Positions 1-7,217 of a stretch of 20,789 nt of DNA are shown one piece after another. The stretch covers positions 1-20,789 of the forward strand of contig JAQTRI010000013.1 in the NCBI GenBank assembly GCA_028711905.1. Reading direction: 5' to 3'. This DNA is from Candidatus Wallbacteria bacterium (lineage in GTDB: Bacteria; Muiribacteriota; JAQTZZ01). The notes below the pieces were generated by a model. The model had not been told where the DNA came from. It made no database searches and saw nothing but the letters and a program-made list of their open reading frames with translations. Made by a program: the position numbers and the translations under genes. Position 1 is the stretch's first letter. The number at the start of each line of letters is the position of its first letter.

Positions 1-8
1 CGATCTCC

Positions 9-23
9 ATTGCACATTGCAAT
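9..23. promoter_or_regulatory. Putative regulator-binding site upstream of tadV operon
   Basis: The sequence ATTGCACATTGCAAT lies about 93 bases before the tadV-like start and forms a 7-bp perfect dyad (CATTGCA/TGCAATG) at 8-24. It fits the 15-base pattern ATTGC-N3-TTGCA also found at 3904, 3935 and 7023, ahead of the two sigma-54 promoters. I infer that it binds the neighbouring NtrC-type regulator. No convincing -24/-12 element is visible between here and the first gene; the best GG-N10-GG candidate, at 65-78, lacks the -12 GC. Confidence 0.4.
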
Positions 24-115
24 GCCGACTGATGTCTGTTAACATCGTGTAAAGTTCCAGCACAGGCATAAAATCCGGGTTTGACTGAATTTCAGAGGCA
101 GGAGAGCCATCAGGC

Positions 116-628
116 ATGTCGTTTGCTAATCAGATGAGTATGACTGTTTATCTGCTGATTCTGATCGCATGCATTTACACGGATATCCGGAAAAGGCTGA
201 TCTACAACTGGGTGACCTTTCCCGGGATGGTCGCGGGATTGCTTTTTTCAGCAGTTGCAGGGGGGCAGGAGGCTCTGCTTGGCAGCATCACAGGCATTGG
301 TCTCGGCTTCGGCCTGCTCCTTATTCCTTTTCTTCTGCGCGGGGTTGGTGCCGGTGATGTCAAACTGCTGATGGTGTGCGGCTCATTTACCGGGGTCAGC
401 GGGGTGGTGTTTATCTTTCTGGTCGGTTCTGTGCTGGGCTTCTTTGGTTCCATTGCCATGATACTGCGCAGCGGGGGACAGGCTGGTCTTTCCCTGACCA
501 TGGCAACAATCGCCAGTGGTGAATTCCTGCGGAAAAAACTTCCGCAAATCCAGAAAAAAGACACAATTCCTTACGGTGTTTTTTATGGTCTGGCAGGTAT
601 GATCTTTCCTATCCGGGGGGTGTTATGA
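116..628 (+). CDS. A24 prepilin peptidase, CpaA/TadV type
   Basis: This is a membrane aspartyl peptidase that would cleave the leader of Flp-type prepilins and TadE-like pseudopilins at the cytoplasmic face. The 170-residue length and all-membrane layout match the short CpaA/TadV class, which lacks the N-terminal methyltransferase domain of PilD. Both catalytic aspartates are present: D23 in YTDIRKRLIYN and D81 in the GAGDVK motif. Roughly five hydrophobic segments span the protein. The start at 116 has a weak, distant GGAG; a second ATG at 134 has no better site. The 3' end overlaps tadE by four bases (ATGA), indicating translational coupling. It is the first gene of a four-gene operon, although the transcript may begin upstream of the window. 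Confidence 0.88.
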   Translation: MSFANQMSMTVYLLILIACIYTDIRKRLIYNWVTFPGMVAGLLFSAVAGGQEALLGSITGIGLGFGLLLIPFLLRGVGAGDVKLLMVCGSFTGVSGVVFIFLVGSVLGFFGSIAMILRSGGQAGLSLTMATIASGEFLRKKLPQIQKKDTIPYGVFYGLAGMIFPIRGVL

Positions 629-1062
629 GAAAAAGGCGCAATGGACAGAGCATAGTGGAAGCTGCCTTGGTGCTTCCGCTGATTCTGCTGGTTGTGTTCG
701 GCATCATCGAGTTCGGCAGGCTTTTCAACCACAAGCTGACCCTGAACTACGCGGTTAATGAAGGAGCCAAGGCTGCAGCGTATCGCAGCGCTCCAGATAC
801 CATCACCGGCATTATCGAAAACTCTATCACAGGGTTCTCGATCGAACCGGGAAATATCATGATCACATATAAAGATTCCAGCGGTGGTGAAATGGCGCCA
901 TTCTTCACATCCGACAATAAGGTTTATTTTGCCAATGAATCCATGGAAGTGTTCGTGGATATTCTGGTCAAATACAACTATGAGCCGATTGCGCCCTATC
1001 CCACGATCACTGAAACCGGGTTTCTGCTTCTGGAATCCCGCGCCTATGTCAAAGTCCAGTAA
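625..1062 (+). CDS. TadE-like pseudopilin
   Basis: This is a 145-residue TadE-family minor pseudopilin of the Tad/Flp pilus. The N-terminus is diagnostic: a short basic leader (MRKRRNG), then QSIVEAALVLPLILLV with the conserved glutamate at position 12, one transmembrane helix to about residue 28, and the IIEFGRLF motif. The C-terminal part is a small extracytoplasmic beta-rich domain. TadE proteins are processed by the TadV-type peptidase and help assemble or anchor the pilus; the gene for that peptidase lies directly upstream with an ATGA overlap. The major Flp pilin and the TadA ATPase are not in the window. Confidence 0.85.
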   Translation: MRKRRNGQSIVEAALVLPLILLVVFGIIEFGRLFNHKLTLNYAVNEGAKAAAYRSAPDTITGIIENSITGFSIEPGNIMITYKDSSGGEMAPFFTSDNKVYFANESMEVFVDILVKYNYEPIAPYPTITETGFLLLESRAYVKVQ

Positions 1063-2500
1063 GAAACTGCGCAACTCAGCTCTTTTTTTCGCATCCCTTT
1101 TCCTGTTCGTCCTGTCCCAAGCCAATTCCTGGCCCTTCAGCATAATGACCCCCTTCCTCTGGGGGATATGCACTCTGGCGTCCGGACTTCTGATCCTGCT
1201 GGAGCTGCCGCGCAAAGAACGGAAGCTTGAGCTTGTCATCTGGTTAAGCTTTTCCGTATTCCATGCCTCATTCCTGTCCATCACAGCCCTGACCGGCGAG
1301 ACATCCCTGCGCATATACACCATGTACAACCTGGTTTTCAGCATCACCCTGCTCAGTATTCTGCAGTTTATAGCCTTTCTTCGAGCACAGGTCAGCGTTG
1401 AACTGCAGTTTCTCAACCTGCACATGATATTTTTCTCCCTTTTCCGCCTGTTTCATCAAATCGCGGGCAGTTCGTTCGTTTTTCCGCAACAGATGGAGCG
1501 TTTTCTCACCTGGTTCCCGCTTTTTTTCGCGGTCATGCTCGGTTATTACCTGCTGTCCTCTTTCCTCAGGACCCAGCTCTACATCAAATTCTTCAATTCT
1601 TTTTTCATTTTCATCGCACTGCCTTTATCCGGTTTCACTCTGACCATGCTCACTACCATGCAGAGCCGCACCACGATTGCGCTGAAAAGCTCGCTGCTTT
1701 CGCTGGAGCTCAACCGCCTGTTCGCCTTTTTTTTTATTTTCCTGATGACTCTGGTGCTGACTTTCATCTACCTGATTCTGGACCGCTTCTACAAGTCCCA
1801 TAAAAGACTTATCGAATACGAAAAAAGCAGCGTTTCCCGTCAACGCTTAGAATCCCTGGGCCGCCTGGCTGCGTCACTGGCTCATGAACTGAACAATTCC
1901 CTCTCCAGCATCGTCGGATTCGCCGATCTTCTTCTTGAGCGCGAAATGGAACAGTCAATGCGCAAATACCTGGGCCTGATCAAAGAAGAAAGCCAGAATC
2001 TGGAGATAAAACTCTCCGAAATCCTGAACTTTTCCAGATCCCAGCAACCCAGTGTGCAGGTGTCCCTGAAAAAGATGGTGGAAGAAACCGTTGAATTCGC
2101 CCTTCGCAACCGCAGACTGAGCGAATTCACCCTCAAGATTTTCCCTGTTTGCGATCTGACCGTCACAGCCAACGCTGCTGAACTCAAGCAGGTGTTTCTG
2201 AACCTGATCCTCAACGCTGCCGATGCCACTGATGGGAAGGGAGCACTTTTGATCACCATCGAGCCATACAAAGAATCCTGCCGCATTTGCTTCCAGGACA
2301 CAGGCCCGGGCTTATCCGATGAAATAAGGCACAAGATTTTCGAGCCTTTTATTACCACAAAAAAGGACGGACATGGCCTTGGACTTTTCATCTCCCAGCA
2401 GATCATGCTCAGGCATGGCGGGGAAATCTCTTATGAAAATACCGGGAAGGGCGCATGCTTTGTGCTGACATTCCCGGGCAGGGAGAGCAGAGATGATTAA
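1046..2500 (+). CDS. Membrane-bound sensor histidine kinase (NtrB-like)
   Basis: This kinase should sense a signal through its membrane region and phosphorylate the adjacent NtrC-type regulator. I place the start at ATG 1046 (MSKSSKK), which overlaps tadE by 17 bases; the frame stays open upstream but there it only shadows tadE. From this start the protein has 484 residues. Residues about 10-235 are a run of seven or eight hydrophobic segments with no periplasmic sensor loop of note. HisKA follows, with phosphoacceptor H280 in SLAHELNNSLSSIVGF. The HATPase_c domain shows the N box (LNLILNAADA), G1 (DTGPGLSD), F box (IFEPFITTK) and G2 (GHGLGLFIS). All catalytic motifs are intact. The regulator gene overlaps its 3' end by eight bases. 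The membrane sensor resembles no named sensor family that I can recognise. Confidence 0.9.
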   Translation: MSKSSKKLRNSALFFASLFLFVLSQANSWPFSIMTPFLWGICTLASGLLILLELPRKERKLELVIWLSFSVFHASFLSITALTGETSLRIYTMYNLVFSITLLSILQFIAFLRAQVSVELQFLNLHMIFFSLFRLFHQIAGSSFVFPQQMERFLTWFPLFFAVMLGYYLLSSFLRTQLYIKFFNSFFIFIALPLSGFTLTMLTTMQSRTTIALKSSLLSLELNRLFAFFFIFLMTLVLTFIYLILDRFYKSHKRLIEYEKSSVSRQRLESLGRLAASLAHELNNSLSSIVGFADLLLEREMEQSMRKYLGLIKEESQNLEIKLSEILNFSRSQQPSVQVSLKKMVEETVEFALRNRRLSEFTLKIFPVCDLTVTANAAELKQVFLNLILNAADATDGKGALLITIEPYKESCRICFQDTGPGLSDEIRHKIFEPFITTKKDGHGLGLFISQQIMLRHGGEISYENTGKGACFVLTFPGRESRDD

Positions 2501-3818
2501 AATTCTGGCGGTCGATGATGAAGAAAAAATCCTGTTCCTGATTTCTGAAAGCCTTTCCAGCGAAGGTTATGAGGTTACTTGCGCCTCAGGCGCGAATGAG
2601 GCGCTGGAAACCCTGTCAATCGGCGCATTCGATCTGGTAATCACAGACCTGAAAATGCCGGGCATGGACGGGCTTCAGCTGATCGAAAGGATACGCGAAC
2701 GCGATCAGCAGACCATTGTAGTGGTGATGACTGGTTACGCCACTATCGACAATGCCATCGGAGCCATCAAGCAAGGGGCCGATGAATACATGTCCAAGCC
2801 TGTAAACCCCTTTGAACTGCGCCGCCTGATCAAGCGCCTGCTGGAAGAACGCATGCTGCGCCGTGAGAATGTCAAACTGCGTGAAGAACTGGAGAAACAA
2901 TACAGCTTCGACCAGTTCATCAGCCAATCTAAGGAGATCCAGGGCATATTCCAGAAATTGTCTCATATCATCGACACTGACACCACGATCCTGCTCACCG
3001 GCAGATCCGGTACAGGTAAGGACCTGCTGGCGCGCCTGATTCATTTCAACAGCCGGCGCAAGGCTCTCCCCTTTTCAACCTTCAGCCTGGCGGCCCGGCC
3101 CGAGGCCCTGATCGAGGCTGAGCTTTTCGGTTATAAAAAAGGCAGTTTCACAGGAGCTCTGAAAGATACACCTGGCGCAGTGGAAAGAGCTGAGGGCGGC
3201 ACGCTCTTTCTGGACGAGATCGGCGAACTGAAGCCCGAACTGCAGGTCAAGCTTCTGCAGTTTGTGCAGTACAAGACTTACACCCCTGTCGGAGACAGTG
3301 AAAGGCAGGCAGATGTGCGCCTGATCGCTGCCACCAACATTGACTTAGATACCATGGTACAGTCAGGACGATTCCGCGAGGATCTTTATTACAGGCTCAA
3401 GGTCGTCAATTTCCACATCCCGCCTCTCTGTGAGAGGCATGAGGATGTGTATCTGCTGGCCCATCACTATCTGAACCATTTCAATAACCAGTATCACCGG
3501 CAGGTGCGGCTTTCCCCGGAATGCTATGACCTGCTCTGCCGCATGTCGTGGCCCGGCAATGTGCGTGAGCTCAAGCACTATCTGGAGCGCATTGTGCTGT
3601 TTTCAGACGAGGAACTTGTCAGGATGCTGCCGCATGACAGCCAGCAGACCACTCAGGCATCCGGTAATGCAGGTCTTGATGCGGACTGGCCCAGTCTCGA
3701 AGAACTGGACAGGCGCTATATCGAAAAGGTGCTGAATCACGCTGAAGGCAATAAACAGAAGGCTGCGACTATTCTGGGAATCAATCCATCTACTTTGTGG
3801 CGCAAATTGAAAAAGTAG
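2493..3818 (+). CDS. NtrC-family sigma-54 response regulator
   Basis: This is a 441-residue enhancer-binding protein with the classic order receiver, AAA+ sigma-54 activator, Fis-type helix-turn-helix. The receiver keeps D8/D9, phosphoacceptor D52 (VITDLKMPG), T80 and K102. The AAA+ domain has Walker A GRSGTGKD (170-177), a GSFTGA sigma-54 contact loop (217-222), Walker B GGTLFLDE (D241, E242), and the downstream SWPGNVREL motif. The C-terminal helix-turn-helix (about 405-441) ends in GINPSTLWRKLKK. The usual VNCAAL stretch before the GAFTGA loop is replaced by FSLAAR, a mild divergence. Two good sigma-54 promoters with shared upstream motifs lie in the next 3.4 kb, so the likely targets are the TadG-like genes. 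The stop codon TAG falls in the GTAG arm of a REP-like palindrome. Confidence 0.93.
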   Translation: MIKILAVDDEEKILFLISESLSSEGYEVTCASGANEALETLSIGAFDLVITDLKMPGMDGLQLIERIRERDQQTIVVVMTGYATIDNAIGAIKQGADEYMSKPVNPFELRRLIKRLLEERMLRRENVKLREELEKQYSFDQFISQSKEIQGIFQKLSHIIDTDTTILLTGRSGTGKDLLARLIHFNSRRKALPFSTFSLAARPEALIEAELFGYKKGSFTGALKDTPGAVERAEGGTLFLDEIGELKPELQVKLLQFVQYKTYTPVGDSERQADVRLIAATNIDLDTMVQSGRFREDLYYRLKVVNFHIPPLCERHEDVYLLAHHYLNHFNNQYHRQVRLSPECYDLLCRMSWPGNVRELKHYLERIVLFSDEELVRMLPHDSQQTTQASGNAGLDADWPSLEELDRRYIEKVLNHAEGNKQKAATILGINPSTLWRKLKK

Positions 3819-3840
3819 GGGCATGTTGCAACATGCCCCT
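3815..3840. repeat. REP-like palindrome 1 (possible terminator)
   Basis: GTA is followed by a perfect 22-bp palindrome (GGGGCATGTTG and its complement, 3818-3839). It begins within the stop codon of the response regulator gene. No T-tract follows, so it is a poor intrinsic terminator although the hairpin could slow transcription or protect the 3' end. The GTAGGGGC arm is shared with the palindromes at 3869 and, inverted, at 15823, which suggests a dispersed REP family. Confidence 0.6.
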
Positions 3841-3868
3841 GCAAAGCAAACCCACAGATGAATCAATG

Positions 3869-3894
3869 GTAGAGACGCAATGCATTGTGTCTCT
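3869..3894. repeat. REP-like palindrome 2
   Basis: GTAGAGACGCAATG pairs with CATTGTGTCTCT; the only non-Watson-Crick position is a G-U. This gives a complete hairpin 29 bases downstream of palindrome 1, in the gap between the regulator and the first TadG-like gene. The arm GTAGAGAC is a variant of GTAGGGGC. No T-tract follows it. Confidence 0.55.
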
Positions 3895-3903
3895 TAACAC
3901 GCG

Positions 3904-3918
3904 ATTGCTATTTGCAAT
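3904..3918. promoter_or_regulatory. Putative enhancer site 1 for TadG-like gene 1
   Basis: ATTGCTATTTGCAAT is an inverted repeat (ATTGC/GCAAT) matching the 15-base motif seen at 9, 3935 and 7023. It is centred about 117 bases before the predicted sigma-54 start site and starts exactly 31 bases (three helical turns) before the next copy. That spacing is typical of paired NtrC-type upstream activator sites. Assignment to the adjacent regulator is inference. Confidence 0.5.
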
Positions 3919-3934
3919 ACATTTATCGTTGTAT

Positions 3935-3949
3935 ATTGCATTTTGCATT
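3935..3949. promoter_or_regulatory. Putative enhancer site 2 for TadG-like gene 1
   Basis: ATTGCATTTTGCATT is the second copy of the 15-base motif, centred about 86 bases before the predicted start site. It is less symmetric than the first copy, but the ATTGC and TTGCA blocks align exactly. The following CCGCAAT may extend the dyad. Confidence 0.5.
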
Positions 3950-4001
3950 CCGCAATAAAGGCCTTGCCGGGCATGCTGGCCGTTCTGGCCATAAGGGATA
4001 G

Positions 4002-4017
4002 TGGCACTGTTCTTGCT
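4002..4017 (+). promoter_or_regulatory. Sigma-54 promoter of TadG-like gene 1
   Basis: TGGCAC-TGTTC-TTGCT matches the -24/-12 consensus at essentially every conserved position, with the invariant GG (4003) and GC (4015) 12 bases apart. The start site would be near 4028, leaving a leader of about 28 bases before the ATG at 4056. The regulator immediately upstream carries the sigma-54 contact loop. Confidence 0.85.
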
Positions 4018-4055
4018 TATACCATAGTAACAAGAAATCTAAGGAGGTCTGCATC

Positions 4056-6851
4056 ATGAGCAATAAACGCGGTAGACGGGATATCAGAAACAAAGGCGTA
4101 GCCATGGTACTCGTATCACTGTCCATGATCCTGATCATGGGCATGGCGGCATTAGCAGTGGATGTCGGCAACATGTACCTGGAAAAAGCATCCCTGGAAA
4201 AAGCCACTGAACTGGCAGCCCTTGGAGCAGCCCAGGCCATGAAGCAGTCGGACGATCCGGCTTACATCGAGGCCAAGGCCCTGGAAATTTTCACAGCCAA
4301 TGGTCTTGACCCGCAGCAGGCAGAGATCAGCGTCCAATTTTCCAATGGCTCTGAAACAGCTTATATCAATGCTGTACTCAAGGTGCCTTTCTATTTCGCC
4401 AAGGTGCTGGGATTCGAAAGCATCGACTTAGCTGCCACAGCCTTAGCCGAACTTCTTCCTGACGGATCATCTCGCCTGATCCAGGAATCGACTTATGACC
4501 TGGTACCATGGGGTATCCCGCACGGCAAAACCTGGTATGACACCGAAGACGAAGAACTGAACATCGATAACAGCTATTTCTATGAATGGGCAGCGGATTC
4601 CGGCTTCGAGTTCCAGGTGGGGGACGAATACCTGCTGAAACTCGGTCATGGCAAGCCGGCTGACCCGCTCGGACGCAGACTGTTGATCGTTATGGACGGA
4701 GACGGTGACATGCCTCCCGCTGATTCAGCTGACCCGATTTGTCCTGAACTCGGTTCACGAGTGCAGTCCGAGTATCTCAAGGCATACGGTCTGGCGTACT
4801 GGTGCCTCCAGAGGGGCTATGTGGTGGAGTGGCTCTTAGACTACAACGGCGGCTCATTTCTTGTAGATTACAACGAGGAGATACTGGAAGCCGTGTCAGA
4901 CACCGGAGTCGATCTTTCAGGAGTCTCAAAGATCGTTCTTACCTCAGCGCAGGCTTCACAGCTGTCCGACTGGCTTGATTCGCACAACAGCAGCGAAGGC
5001 CGTCCATACACTATTGTTTCAATGGACCAGACTTTTGATCTGGCTGTCTACAGCCCGAACAGATATTCAGGCCCTGACCTGGTACCCTGGGGAGTGGAAC
5101 CCATTAATAATAATCTTAGTTATCCCTTTGGGTTCACTCTCGGCGACACCTATGTGCTGAAGTACGGAAGCGGCGCATGGTCAGGCTCACCTGACAAGCC
5201 CTACCAGCACCAGGGCAACTGGGGCGCACTGGCTCTGGGTGGTAACGGAGCCAACGAATACCGCGACAACATCAAGTTCGGAGAGTCCAATCCTGATCAC
5301 AGCCTGTACTATGCAGGCAAGCAGGTATACACCGAACCCGGCAACATGGTCGGCCCCACTTTCCAGGGTGTCGAATATCGCATTGACAATGACAAGCTCT
5401 ATGTCACAGTCCCTGTTGTGGACAGCCTTGATGTCAACGGCAGAAAACTGGTGACTATTCTCGGATTTCTCTATTTCAAGCTGACAGGCCTGGAAAACGA
5501 CAATCACGGCAACACTTCACATGGCTGGGTATACGGTGAACTGGTGGAGAAGGTTCCAGCCGACAAGCTGCAGTTCACAGTCGAGGACCCTGATGTAACG
5601 ACTCTGGTAGAAGCCGGTCTGCCGTTCGATTACATCCATGACGAAGACATTCTTGCCAATGATCTCGACAGCTATGAATGGCTTTATTGCATTCACACCG
5701 ATTTCTACAACAATTCTGTAGCAGCGAAAATCGCTCAATGGGTGTCTGACGGCCATTTCCTTTTCAACATGTGTTCAGCCACCAATCTTTTTGACAATGC
5801 CCTTGAGGAATACAATCACGAAACCTTTGCCGATGATACAACCCAATACATCCCGCGCATGTTTTTCAAGACATACGGAGAGAAGCAGCATTACCGCTGT
5901 CATCATTGTCAGGGTCAGAACCTTGACTGCGAGTATTGCTTTCACGATGGCTGGATCAGCGAATTCGTCAAGCATTCGGAAGTCGGCAACATCGGAGACA
6001 GCAGTTACTCAATCCTGCCGCGAGACATCATGCAGACACAGAACCATGTCTTAACAGTACCGAAAGACAGCACTGCGTGCCTGACAATGGCATTCAATAA
6101 AGACTCGATCATCACTGACTATCAGACTCTGGCCAAAGACAATGCTGACGCTGATTATAAAGAAGGCATGGTAGCCTATATAAATTCCAGTATCGGCCGC
6201 ATGCTGAGCCGATCATACAAAATCAGCGAAACCGATGACGGTGGATTCGTCACTTTTTACGGCGGTCACGCTCCTATGTCTGAAGTTGCTAATCTTCCGG
6301 CCTGCCGCTTAGTGCTCAATAATGTACTGGCCGGGTCCCAGGCGAACGCACTCAAGAAGTCCAGGCGGCATATCTTCGGCGCTCTGGATCTGGACACCAC
6401 CATTGAGGACAAGGACGCCGATGAATATCTGGCCAACATCAAGTACGGATTCGAGAAGTTCCTCTATCCTGGTAAGGTCGTCCACGCCCTGCCTGACAAT
6501 CTGCCGGCAGAAACCAATGCTGGTGTAGCTTTCAATGTCGGCAATAACGGTGGCGCATGGGATAATCATGTTTCAGATTCCCCGCGAGTGGTACTGGTGC
6601 CGATCGTGAGTACAAAGAATGCCGATGGCACCAACACCTGCACTCTGGAACAGACCAATCTCGATGATCCGCCTGCCTGCATTTACGGCATTTTTCAGCG
6701 CGACACAGTGCTCATCAAAGGTGTGGCCAAGTTCTGGCTCTTAGATGTGCTCGACACCGATCCTGACGAACTGGACGATGATCTCGGTCCGGTAGAAAAC
6801 GGCCAGGTACGGGGCATCTTCCTTGGTTACTTCATTCCGCCGATCGAATGA
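4056..6851 (+). CDS. Giant TadG-like pilus-associated protein, paralog 1
   Basis: This 931-residue protein has a TadG-type N-terminus: a basic leader, a transmembrane helix at about 14-37 (VAMVLVSLSMILIMGMAAL), then AVDVGNMYLEKASLEKATELAALGAA, the family signature. The large remainder should lie outside the cytoplasmic membrane. It contains two DLVPWG-type modules starting at D148 and D341. The second leads into GNWGALALGGNGANEYRDN, a motif I recall from TadG-like proteins. A middle alpha/beta region includes C573 in FNMCSAT, followed by a C-x2-C-x6-C-x2-C cluster (C615, C618, C625, C628). The conserved C-terminus ends VRGIFLGYFIPP. A strong Shine-Dalgarno (AAGGAGGT, 4041-4048) fixes the start. 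Expression is probably sigma-54 dependent. The exact role (pilus tip, anchor or surface adhesin) cannot be told from sequence. Confidence 0.8.
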   Translation: MSNKRGRRDIRNKGVAMVLVSLSMILIMGMAALAVDVGNMYLEKASLEKATELAALGAAQAMKQSDDPAYIEAKALEIFTANGLDPQQAEISVQFSNGSETAYINAVLKVPFYFAKVLGFESIDLAATALAELLPDGSSRLIQESTYDLVPWGIPHGKTWYDTEDEELNIDNSYFYEWAADSGFEFQVGDEYLLKLGHGKPADPLGRRLLIVMDGDGDMPPADSADPICPELGSRVQSEYLKAYGLAYWCLQRGYVVEWLLDYNGGSFLVDYNEEILEAVSDTGVDLSGVSKIVLTSAQASQLSDWLDSHNSSEGRPYTIVSMDQTFDLAVYSPNRYSGPDLVPWGVEPINNNLSYPFGFTLGDTYVLKYGSGAWSGSPDKPYQHQGNWGALALGGNGANEYRDNIKFGESNPDHSLYYAGKQVYTEPGNMVGPTFQGVEYRIDNDKLYVTVPVVDSLDVNGRKLVTILGFLYFKLTGLENDNHGNTSHGWVYGELVEKVPADKLQFTVEDPDVTTLVEAGLPFDYIHDEDILANDLDSYEWLYCIHTDFYNNSVAAKIAQWVSDGHFLFNMCSATNLFDNALEEYNHETFADDTTQYIPRMFFKTYGEKQHYRCHHCQGQNLDCEYCFHDGWISEFVKHSEVGNIGDSSYSILPRDIMQTQNHVLTVPKDSTACLTMAFNKDSIITDYQTLAKDNADADYKEGMVAYINSSIGRMLSRSYKISETDDGGFVTFYGGHAPMSEVANLPACRLVLNNVLAGSQANALKKSRRHIFGALDLDTTIEDKDADEYLANIKYGFEKFLYPGKVVHALPDNLPAETNAGVAFNVGNNGGAWDNHVSDSPRVVLVPIVSTKNADGTNTCTLEQTNLDDPPACIYGIFQRDTVLIKGVAKFWLLDVLDTDPDELDDDLGPVENGQVRGIFLGYFIPPIE

Positions 6852-6919
6852 TACCGGGCAGCGCGGGTATCGGGTTGTTTGGGTTTCCCCGGTGCCCGAC
6901 TGCTGTCCCGGTTCTTGTT

Positions 6920-6948
6920 GGGGGGGCTCTTCCCCCTCTTTTTCTTTT
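6920..6948 (+). terminator. Rho-independent terminator of TadG-like gene 1
   Basis: A G7 run, the loop CTCTT and a C5 run are followed by TCTTTTTCTTTT. The G-C stem with a T-rich tail, 69 bases after the stop codon, is a standard intrinsic terminator and separates the two paralogs into different transcripts. Confidence 0.8.
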
Positions 6949-7022
6949 CAGCTGTTGCCGAACACAGCTCCTAAACATCTGATTAGTCCAGCACAGTTAG
7001 ATCACTCACTTCATTATCCCCC

Positions 7023-7037
7023 ATTGCATCTTGCACG
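7023..7037. promoter_or_regulatory. Putative enhancer site for TadG-like gene 2
   Basis: ATTGCATCTTGCACG aligns with the motif copies at 9, 3904 and 3935 over the ATTGC and TTGCA blocks. Its centre is about 152 bases before the predicted sigma-54 start. A second TTGCA lies 22 bases on, at 7053, but lacks the first half. This is a weaker match than the other three. Confidence 0.4.
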
Positions 7038-7076
7038 AATAAATCCTCTGTCTTGCAAAAAATCAAATTTACTATC

Positions 7077-7131
7077 CTGTCAGAAATGGTTCAGTCATCC
7101 GGTGAAGCATGAAAAATCCTTGTTCTGACAG
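7077..7131. repeat. 9-bp inverted repeat between paralogs
   Basis: CTGTCAGAA (7077-7085) and TTCTGACAG (7123-7131) are exact inverted copies separated by 37 bases, just upstream of the second sigma-54 promoter. It could be a second operator, a bend site between enhancer and promoter, or a small hairpin RNA. There is no independent support for any of these. Confidence 0.45.
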
Positions 7132-7155
7132 TGTTTCTCCTTGCAGGTTGAATTC

Positions 7156-7171
7156 TGGCACGCCTGATGCT
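7156..7171 (+). promoter_or_regulatory. Sigma-54 promoter of TadG-like gene 2
   Basis: TGGCACG-CCTG-ATGCT carries the invariant GG (7157) and GC (7169) 12 bases apart, with one deviation from the TTGC block. The predicted start site near 7182 leaves a 36-base leader. It also rules out the ATG at 7185 as start codon, since that would leave only three bases of leader. Confidence 0.75.
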
Positions 7172-7217
7172 TTAATACATTAATATGGAAATAAAATCAC
7201 TCTACGGAGGTGTACAA

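Larger units (their letters stand above)
6852..7217 (+). other. Intergenic region between the TadG-like paralogs
   Basis: There is no gene in these 366 bases. In order they hold GC-rich inverted repeats just after the stop (ACCGGG with CCCGGT, 6853-6893), the terminator at 6920-6948, the 15-base motif at 7023, a half-site TTGCA at 7053, a 9-bp inverted repeat at 7077/7123, and the sigma-54 promoter at 7156. The 101-codon open frame here has no start signal or protein-like composition. Confidence 0.7.

Noticed and set aside
65..80. Sigma-54 promoter for the tadV operon
   Set aside because: AGGCATAAAATCCGGG has GG-N10-GG but lacks the -12 GC and most of the TTGC block, so it is not reported as a promoter.
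884..1045. N-terminal extension of the histidine kinase from ATG 884
   Set aside because: These 54 codons lie fully inside tadE in another frame and read as Trp/Pro/Ser-rich nonsense. The ATG at 1046 opens directly into the membrane region.
583..1425. 280-codon open frame on the minus strand
   Set aside because: It is antisense to tadE and the kinase gene, both of which have clear family motifs; its Arg/Cys-rich translation resembles nothing.
7185..7217. Upstream ATG (7185) as start of the second TadG-like gene
   Set aside because: It would lie about three bases after the predicted sigma-54 start site and has no Shine-Dalgarno, while 7218 has CGGAGGTG at proper spacing and matches the paralog's N-terminus.
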